Origin: Deltaproteobacteria bacterium
GTDB taxonomy: Bacteria > Desulfobacterota > DSM-4660 > Desulfatiglandales > HGW-15
DNA length: 8,435 nt
NCBI GenBank assembly: GCA_019308525.1
Contig: JAFDIC010000152.1
Span: 1-8,435, forward strand
Direction of reading: 5' to 3'
The notes below the pieces were generated by a model. The model did not search any database. It had not been told where the DNA came from and was given only the letters and a program-made list of their open reading frames with translations. Both the position numbers and the translations under genes were made by a program. Positions 7,449-8,435 of this stretch are shown one piece after another. Numbering within the stretch: the first letter of the stretch is position 1; each line of letters opens with the position of its first letter.

Positions 7449-7651
7449 TGCATTCCTCCTTTTGGAATAACTCCAATTCTGCGCTTGGAGAAGGGGCAAA
7501 TCCACCAAAAAATACTTTGCCAGATATTTTCCGGTATCGTTCGATGAACTGATCTCCGTTTCACTTCTACCCTGGCTCGTACCGAAGCAAAACAACCGAC
7601 CAGTCCTCGTTCCATCACCAATGCTTCGGTTTTAACGACTTTCTCAGACAT
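7421..7651 (-). CDS. Possible small upstream ORF or decayed gene before the flavoprotein operon
   Basis: A 76-codon ORF starts MSEKVVKTEALVMERG and has a good AAAGGAG ten bases before its ATG. It ends 28 bases inside the first flavoprotein gene in another reading frame. The first 20 or so residues look protein-like. The rest (many Arg, Trp and Ile, running through the next gene's ribosome binding site) looks random. It could be a leader ORF coupled to the flavoprotein, or the front of a gene broken by a frameshift, since a second frame from 7595 also reads plausibly (SETEISSSNDTGKYLAKYFL). I do not recognise a family. The ribosome binding site is the main support. Confidence 0.3.
   Translation of the reverse strand: MSEKVVKTEALVMERGLVGCFASVRARVEVKRRSVHRTIPENIWQSIFWWICPFSKRRIGVIPKGGMQWQMPSLMR
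7455..7460 (-). promoter_or_regulatory. Shine-Dalgarno site fixing the start of the first flavoprotein
   Basis: AGGAGG on the minus strand lies six bases before the ATG at 7448-7446. It overrules the 49-residue-longer in-frame alternative beginning at 7595, which has no comparable site and would add a segment without flavoprotein character. Confidence 0.85.
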
Positions 7652-7729
7652 TTCAGCGTGACTCCTTTCAATAGTTTTTGACCAAATGCACAGCCCTGTT
7701 CATTTGTTTGGCGGAATGTTTCTCTTTCT

Positions 7730-7758
7730 ACTAAAGGGATAGATCTCTTTGCTGTCAA
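7730..7758 (-). promoter_or_regulatory. Sigma70-like promoter for the minus-strand flavoprotein operon
   Basis: On the minus strand a perfect TTGACA (7758-7753) is followed after 17 bases by TTTAGT (7735-7730), which matches four of six consensus -10 positions. Transcription would start near 7723, leaving about 70 nt before the small upstream ORF and about 275 nt before the first flavoprotein. Position and spacing fit a promoter for the three-gene operon. Confidence 0.5.
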
Positions 7759-7770
7759 GCCAATTTTGGC
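7759..7770. promoter_or_regulatory. Inverted repeat next to the minus-strand -35 box
   Basis: GCCAATTTTGGC consists of GCCAA and TTGGC arms around a two-base centre and abuts the upstream edge of the TTGACA box. This is a common place for an activator or repressor site. The site is short, so chance is possible. Confidence 0.3.
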
Positions 7771-7934
7771 GAACTGGTAAGAACATCAAGAAAGGACTGA
7801 TGCTATTGGATAGAGAAATCCCGGCCGCGAGTTGGGTATGGGAAATCCTGCCCTTGGGGCTGGCAAATCTTTTGGAATCACCGGCTAATGCTAATGGTTC
7901 CTTTGCGAAACAGGCATAAACTAGGAATTAGGTG
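7771..7934. other. Unassigned part of the divergent intergenic region
   Basis: I see no gene, RNA or repeat here. Only very short open frames occur (for example 14-16 codons), without ribosome binding sites. It separates the two promoter-like sites. Confidence 0.5.
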
Positions 7935-7964
7935 TTGACAATAACTTTTTGAATATCATATATG
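7935..7964 (+). promoter_or_regulatory. Sigma70-like promoter for the gene starting at 8208
   Basis: A perfect TTGACA (7935-7940) is followed after 18 bases by TATATG (7959-7964); an alternative -10, TATGAT, begins two bases later. The local sequence is AT-rich compared with its surroundings. Transcription would begin near 7972, giving a leader of about 235 nt before the ATG at 8208. Confidence 0.5.
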
Positions 7965-7966
7965 AT
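7955..7966. promoter_or_regulatory. Perfect 12-bp palindrome over the plus-strand -10 region
   Basis: ATCATATATGAT is a perfect palindrome that covers the likely -10 box. A dimeric repressor bound here would block RNA polymerase. The regulator is not in the window and the site does not match an operator I can name. Confidence 0.4.
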
Positions 7967-7984
7967 GTATTAAACGCCTTTCTG

Positions 7985-8207
7985 CTCTAGGGGGTAACAT
8001 TAAGAAGGTGACTCGGTTGAAAGAACCTGTAAACCGTGATACTTGACTCCGGTTGTCTGGCTGCGGGATGGGGCATAAGGCGACAGATCTTTGGATGGTT
8101 CGGCGGAGAACCGACATTCTTGACGCAACATGAAGTCTCGCTTGCGAGTTAGGGCCCCTGTGCACGAAGCAATCAGCTAAAGGAGAGATGAAAGGACGGA
8201 AAAGACT
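7985..8207 (+). ncRNA. Structured leader RNA candidate: cis-regulatory element or group II intron 5' fragment
   Basis: This stretch between promoter and start codon has several possible stems: GGTT/AACC (8015-8018 with 8024-8027), TTGTC/GACAG (8053-8057 with 8082-8086), GGTTC/GAACC (8097-8101 with 8108-8112) and CTCG/CGAG closed by a CTTG loop (8137-8148). AACCG at 8032-8036 can pair with either of two CGGTT copies (8014-8018 or 8050-8054), giving mutually exclusive folds. The style of the sequence (AACCTGTAAACCG, ACTTGACTCCGG and GGGATGGGG in order) recalls domain I of bacterial group II introns, but that is from memory. No reverse transcriptase follows. I could not match it to a cobalamin riboswitch: the expected AGCCAGGAGACC box is absent. 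Confidence 0.35.
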
Positions 8208-8435
8208 ATGGGAATAGTTACAACATTCCTTCGTTCATCCAACACTGGGCGGCTGGATCCATATCCGGTGCACGTTTTAAGGCGGGTTGATCGGCCCACG
8301 ACCCTGATCAATGAGAGGGAAGTCCAACGGGTCGACGAGCGGGAGAGCGGCTTTAACCGGGCTCGTCGAGGGGATTTTGGTCCCTACATCCAGAAAGAGG
8401 TCGCCCGCTTCGTGGGCAAGTATCCCCTTTCAGCC
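8208..8435 (+). CDS. N-terminus of a probable reductive-dehalogenase-like protein (truncated by window end)
   Basis: Seventy-six residues are visible and the frame is open to the window end. An in-frame stop at 8178-8180 and no other start make the ATG at 8208 the only candidate; AAAGGA eleven bases upstream is a weak ribosome binding site. The segments PVHVLRRVDRPTTLI (20-34), VQRVDERESGFNRARRGDFG (39-58) and EVARFVGKYPLSA (64-76) resemble the region before the corrinoid-binding part of reductive dehalogenases, where an R(V/F)DERD..F.R motif is typical. No Tat signal with twin Arg precedes it, unlike membrane-associated respiratory RdhA, so a cytoplasmic form is implied. GC content seems higher than in neighbouring genes. 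The corrinoid and 4Fe-4S motifs lie outside the window, so the call rests on the N-terminal motif alone. Confidence 0.45.
   Translation, partial: MGIVTTFLRSSNTGRLDPYPVHVLRRVDRPTTLINEREVQRVDERESGFNRARRGDFGPYIQKEVARFVGKYPLSA

Noticed and set aside
7073..7552. 159-codon plus-strand open frame
   Set aside because: It is antisense to the FAD-binding N-terminus of the first flavoprotein, with low-complexity Pro/His/Cys-rich content and no family signal.
7449..7595. 49-residue N-terminal extension of the first flavoprotein
   Set aside because: The internal ATG has a perfect AGGAGG and begins right at the Rossmann fold; the extension has no ribosome binding site.
7956..8165. 69-codon minus-strand open frame in the intergenic region
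   Set aside because: Arg-rich and without a motif; it reads across the putative structured leader and looks like a chance frame of structured RNA.
7985..8207. Cobalamin riboswitch upstream of a corrinoid-dependent candidate gene
   Set aside because: Attractive by context, but I could not find the conserved AGCCAGGAGACC box or the GCCACTG segment.

Overview
The window looks like chromosomal DNA of a strictly anaerobic bacterium, most likely a Desulfobacterota-type (deltaproteobacterial) sulfate reducer or syntroph. This is inferred from gene content: a cytoplasmic [4Fe-4S]/bis-pterin Mo or W enzyme of the Cys-ligated branch, two phytoene-desaturase-like flavoproteins, and the start of a probable reductive-dehalogenase-like gene. 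No rRNA, tRNA, CRISPR array, insertion sequence or phage gene is visible.

Layout. The plus strand (1-3853) carries a two-gene unit: a 783-residue molybdopterin oxidoreductase (46-2397) and, 67 bp later, a 462-residue protein made of three tandem Rid (YjgF/YER057c/UK114) domains (2465-3853). A convergent minus-strand unit occupies 3892-7651. In transcription order it holds a possible small upstream ORF (7651-7421), a 546-residue FAD oxidoreductase (7448-5808), a 542-residue paralogue (5759-4131), and an 80-residue small gene (4134-3892) that overlaps the paralogue by the four bases ATGA. The two units converge with only 38 bp between stop codons and no clear terminator. A divergent intergenic region (7652-8207) holds a minus-strand promoter-like site, a plus-strand promoter-like site with a 12-bp palindrome across its -10, and a roughly 235-nt leader with several hairpins. 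A truncated plus-strand gene starts at 8208 and runs off the window; its 76 visible residues suggest a reductive-dehalogenase-like protein.

How the parts may work together (inference). Two adjacent CrtI-family flavoproteins plus a small co-translated partner recall the paired limonene dehydrogenase CtmAB of Castellaniella defragrans, where two phytoene-desaturase-like proteins act together on a hydrocarbon. The Mo/W enzyme resembles the acetylene hydratase / thiosulfate reductase branch but lacks the acetylene-hydratase Asp. The triple-Rid protein lacks the canonical catalytic Arg in all three domains. The neighbourhood therefore looks like an uncharacterised anaerobic redox pathway for an unsaturated, cyclic or halogenated organic compound. 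The substrate cannot be read from sequence.
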